Source: Myxococcales bacterium (lineage in GTDB: Bacteria; Myxococcota; Myxococcia; Myxococcales; Myxococcaceae). Taken from it: a stretch of 24,052 bases of DNA. Position numbers and translations under genes: made by a program. The DNA is taken from contig PMBV01000297.1 in assembly GCA_003153055.1 (NCBI GenBank), positions 20,079 through 44,130 on the forward strand, given 5' to 3'. The notes beneath the pieces were generated by a model. It ran no database searches. It had not been told where the DNA came from and saw only the letters and a list, made by a program, of their open reading frames with translations. This document shows, one piece after another, positions 22,818 to 24,052 of the stretch (its first letter is position 1; every line of letters begins with the position of its first letter).

Positions 22818-24052
22818 GTGTTCAAGTTCATACCTAATGATCTGCCGTTGCCGCTGCCGGTGGGAGACCTCGAGGCGGTCTTCCTTCCGGTGTTTCATGT
22901 CTTGCTGGTGGTGGCGTTCGTCGTTCACATTCTCTTCATCAATGTGCTGCTGGGCGGCTCGTTCGCCTCGGTGTGGTACAACCTGGTCGGCGTCGTGAAG
23001 GGCAACAAGACGTACGACCGCGCCGGCTACTTGATGACGACGCCGGTGACCATCAGCGAGAACATGGGTGCCCTGTGGGGGGTGGCGCCGCTGCTCATCG
23101 TGAGCGTGATGTTCACCGCCTTCTGGTACTCCAGCGTGCTGATGATCTCGCCGCAGATCCTCCACATCATCTACGGCAACATCGTCGCGTTCCTCTTCAG
23201 CTATCTCTACAAGTTCAGCTGGCCCTACCTCCAAGAGCGCAAGGGACTCCACCTCAGCTTCGGCGTGGCGAGAGTGCTCATCTTCTTCTCGCTGCCCTTC
23301 GTCTTCATGACCGCGGTGCAGCTCTACCTGACGCCGACGACCTGGCAGGTCGGGATGCGGTACTGGGACGTGTTGTTCCGCGCCGACGTCTTCTTCCGCC
23401 TGGCGCACTTCTTCCTTGCGTCCTTCGCGGTGACGGGCGTGTTCATGATGCTCTTCGGCGCGGCGAAGCGAAAGCGGCCGGAAGACGCCGAGGCCGGGGA
23501 AATCATCATCAAGACGGGCAAGTCGTGGTTCGTCGTCACCACGGTGCTGAACCTCTTGGTGGGGCTCCTCACGTTCTTCCAGTTCCCCAACTACGGCATC
23601 GAGGCCTTCTACTCGAGCGTCTACCCGCTCATCCTCGCGCTCGGGGTGCTGACCGCCGTGACAGCGGGAGCTCTCGTCATCCGTGAGTTCTTCGTCACCG
23701 ACACGGGCTCCGGCACCACCAAGTGGATCGTCGGGCTCGTGGCCGTCACGGTGCTGTCGATGGCGACCGCCCGGCACGGGATGCGGCTCGTGCTCCTCAA
23801 GCCGGCCATCGCCCAGATGGACGTGAAGACCGCCGAGTACATCGCGAGCGTGAAGGCGGCGCGCGCCGAGGCCCTCGCGACGCCGCTGGTGGCCAAGGCG
23901 CCGTCGTCGCCGGGGGAGGCGGTGGCGACGAAGTACGGGTGCCTCGCCTGCCACGCCATCGACAAGCGGGTGGTGGGCCCAGCGTACAAAGACGTCGCCG
24001 CCAAGGGGTACTCGCACGAGCAGATCGCCGCGCTGATTCGCAAGCCCAAGCC
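22818..24052 (+). CDS. Second CydA-like membrane protein with cytochrome c domain (3' end outside window)
   Basis: The frame is open from GTG 22818 (GAGAGG at 22805-22810, 7-base gap) through 411 codons to the window edge, so the gene is incomplete at its 3' end. About eight membrane helices are followed by a helical linker (330-360) and a c-type heme site CLACH (375-379) within KYGCLACHAIDKRVVGPAY. HILFINVLLG puts His 37 in line with CydA His 19, and RLAHFFLASF puts His 197 near CydA His 186. The paired glutamates and the E-x-GRQPW block seen in CydA are absent (ATARHGMR instead). It follows the first subunit by 30 bases and is surely co-transcribed. I infer a partner subunit, in the manner of CydA/CydA', that passes electrons from soluble cytochrome c. 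Confidence 0.8.
   Translation, partial: MFKFIPNDLPLPLPVGDLEAVFLPVFHVLLVVAFVVHILFINVLLGGSFASVWYNLVGVVKGNKTYDRAGYLMTTPVTISENMGALWGVAPLLIVSVMFTAFWYSSVLMISPQILHIIYGNIVAFLFSYLYKFSWPYLQERKGLHLSFGVARVLIFFSLPFVFMTAVQLYLTPTTWQVGMRYWDVLFRADVFFRLAHFFLASFAVTGVFMMLFGAAKRKRPEDAEAGEIIIKTGKSWFVVTTVLNLLVGLLTFFQFPNYGIEAFYSSVYPLILALGVLTAVTAGALVIREFFVTDTGSGTTKWIVGLVAVTVLSMATARHGMRLVLLKPAIAQMDVKTAEYIASVKAARAEALATPLVAKAPSSPGEAVATKYGCLACHAIDKRVVGPAYKDVAAKGYSHEQIAALIRKPK

Noticed and set aside
21177..24017. A 946-residue open frame on the minus strand opposite the oxidase genes
   Set aside because: It is the antisense of well-supported membrane proteins, and its composition is His/Arg/Glu/Asp-rich with no domain. 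It is open only because of strong third-position G/C bias.

Overview
This is a GC-rich, gene-dense chromosomal window. Myxococcota (Cystobacterineae-like) is my best guess. The hints are strong G/C third positions, several GTG/TTG starts, many secreted or lipoprotein products without enzyme names, a SWIM-type SNF2 helicase, a phasin, and a RegB/RegA-type redox system next to unusual c-type cytochromes. The assignment is an inference; there is no rRNA or other marker gene here. I see no tRNA, rRNA, CRISPR array, insertion sequence or prophage.

Layout. 1-568: no convincing gene. 569-4269 (+): a likely co-transcribed trio, consisting of a repeat-type protein of unknown function, a DUF2167 membrane-anchored protein and a membrane protein with a C-terminal zinc ribbon. 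4278-5693 (-): aspartate ammonia-lyase, convergent with the trio. 5759-9460 (-): three exported proteins, namely a right-handed beta-helix lipoprotein, a membrane-anchored extracytoplasmic protein and a secreted alpha/beta-hydrolase-like protein; the last two are 5 bases apart. 9461-10118: gene-free, with a 14-base palindrome. 10119-11174 (+): CapA-like metallophosphatase. 11390-11956 (+): phasin, preceded by an AT-rich promoter region. 12213-12605 (+): small membrane protein. 12746-16339 (+): 1197-residue SNF2 helicase. 16380-17007 (-): nucleotidyltransferase-fold gene overlapping a 53-residue gene. 17149-17973 (+): aldose epimerase/hexose-6-phosphate mutarotase-like protein.

17974-19350 is a scrapyard. 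It holds an AraC-family regulator that has lost its N-terminus and carries a frameshift, abutted by the C-terminal remnant of a glycosyltransferase-like membrane protein on the other strand. After these come a 98-base degenerate copy of the 3' end of the SNF2 gene and several strong hairpins. This looks like a recombination hot spot or a decayed accessory insertion.

19360-24052 (+) is the most interesting part. A RegB-like sensor kinase keeps the quinone-site motif and the redox cysteine position, and overlaps its RegA-like response regulator. They are followed by two consecutive integral-membrane proteins related to CydA of cytochrome bd, each ending in a c-type heme domain. By eye the first keeps the ligands of the high-spin heme site of CydA but has lost the low-spin heme histidine and the quinol loop. 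The second keeps histidines but lacks the glutamates. I infer a cytochrome c-linked bd-superfamily terminal oxidase, probably controlled by the adjacent redox two-component system. The second subunit runs off the window edge.
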